A stretch of DNA of 9,454 nucleotides. Source: Methylophilaceae bacterium (GTDB lineage: Bacteria > Pseudomonadota > Gammaproteobacteria > Burkholderiales > Methylophilaceae). The DNA lies in assembly GCA_017880825.1 (NCBI GenBank), contig JADGRN010000043.1, positions 1-9,454 of the forward strand, written 5' to 3'. This document shows positions 9,036 through 9,454 of this stretch, piece by piece (the first letter of the stretch is position 1; every line of letters begins with the position of its first letter). The notes beneath the pieces are model-generated. The model had not been told where the DNA came from. It worked only from the letters and a program-made list of their open reading frames with translations, and made no database searches. The position numbers and the translations under genes were made by a program.

Positions 9036-9454
9036 ATGGTAAGTGTTGCAGAGATAGTTAAATACTTCACGACCGACCCACTTAAGATTTTATATTTATT
9101 GGGTGGTTCGGGAGGGGTTTGGTTCTGGGTAGAGAAATTTTTAGATAGAGTAAATATTCAAGCCACAATGATTTCCTGCATATGTGAAGTGACCCCCGGG
9201 ACTGCCGATAAACTCAGAGCGACCTGTTGTTTTGGGGCAGTCAATATTGGAAAACATCCTACTTCCCTCAAATCTGAGTTGGAATGCGTAGGCTACTACA
9301 ATAAATCAGCGCAAAAGAAAGTTTGCAAGCTAACAATTGTTGACAGTGATCGCAGCCTGCCACCACACGCCACTAAGGTATTTACTGCAAAAGGGGATGT
9401 AGAGAAGCCATTCCCATACTGGCTCTATAAATCATTCTCTATTTGTCCTACGCG
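9036..9454 (+). CDS. Unrecognised protein, N-terminal 139 codons (3' end outside window)
   Basis: The frame is open from the ATG at 9036 to the window end and has a good ribosome site. I do not recognise the product. Residues about 16-36 (LKILYLLGGSGGVWFWVEKF) are hydrophobic and aromatic and may form one membrane anchor; a DRV segment follows. From about residue 43 the sequence alternates polar and hydrophobic residues in a way that suggests a beta-strand-rich domain, with features such as NIGKHPTSL, ECVGYY, CKLTIVDSDRSLPPH and KVFTAKG. Seven cysteines (C48, C50, C64, C65, C84, C97, C137) are many for this length. If the helix is a membrane anchor, the cysteine-rich part could lie on either side. 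The base composition is visibly more AT-rich, with more AAA/ATA/TTA codons, than the smc-to-msrQ genes, which hints at a separate, possibly transferred, origin. No function is proposed. Confidence 0.65.
   Translation, partial: MVSVAEIVKYFTTDPLKILYLLGGSGGVWFWVEKFLDRVNIQATMISCICEVTPGTADKLRATCCFGAVNIGKHPTSLKSELECVGYYNKSAQKKVCKLTIVDSDRSLPPHATKVFTAKGDVEKPFPYWLYKSFSICPT

Overview
The window comes from a proteobacterial chromosome, most likely a betaproteobacterium (my best guess is the Nitrosomonadales/Methylophilales side). This rests on the smc-zipA-ligA gene order, the ZipA protein and the MsrPQ pair. It is an inference from gene content; there is no rRNA or other marker to settle it. All recognisable genes lie on the + strand.

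Positions 1-6133 hold a tightly packed run that looks like one transcription unit. It contains the 3' end of smc (chromosome condensation), zipA (FtsZ anchor at the division septum), ligA (NAD+-dependent DNA ligase), cysQ (3'-phosphoadenosine 5'-phosphate phosphatase) and an exported TPR-repeat protein of unknown role. The gaps are 37, 3, -4 and 4 bases. The theme of the first three genes is chromosome replication, segregation and division; cysQ and the TPR gene appear to be carried along by translational coupling.

Positions 6134-7874 hold a spacer with a possible weak terminator and a perfect inverted repeat, followed by msrP and msrQ. These encode the periplasmic molybdopterin methionine sulfoxide reductase and its membrane heme partner, which repair oxidised envelope proteins using electrons from the inner membrane.

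Positions 7875-8276 have no intact gene. The first 186 bases are an open frame without a convincing start, which reads as the last transmembrane helix and C-terminus of a DoxX-family protein, so it is probably a gene remnant. The rest is AT-rich, with an inverted repeat and a good -35-like hexamer before the next gene. Positions 8277-8957 encode a small four-helix membrane protein of the MscS-related 'conserved TM helix' type that lacks the MscS beta domain. Positions 8958-9454 hold an AT-rich spacer with two nested inverted repeats, and the first 139 codons of an unrecognised protein that runs off the window.

Most of the window is ordinary housekeeping sequence. I do not see a clearly new system. 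The points most worth a second look are the apparent duplicated ZipA C-terminal fold, the DoxX remnant, the palindromes in the three spacers, and the unrecognised gene at the right edge, which may mark the start of an accessory region.
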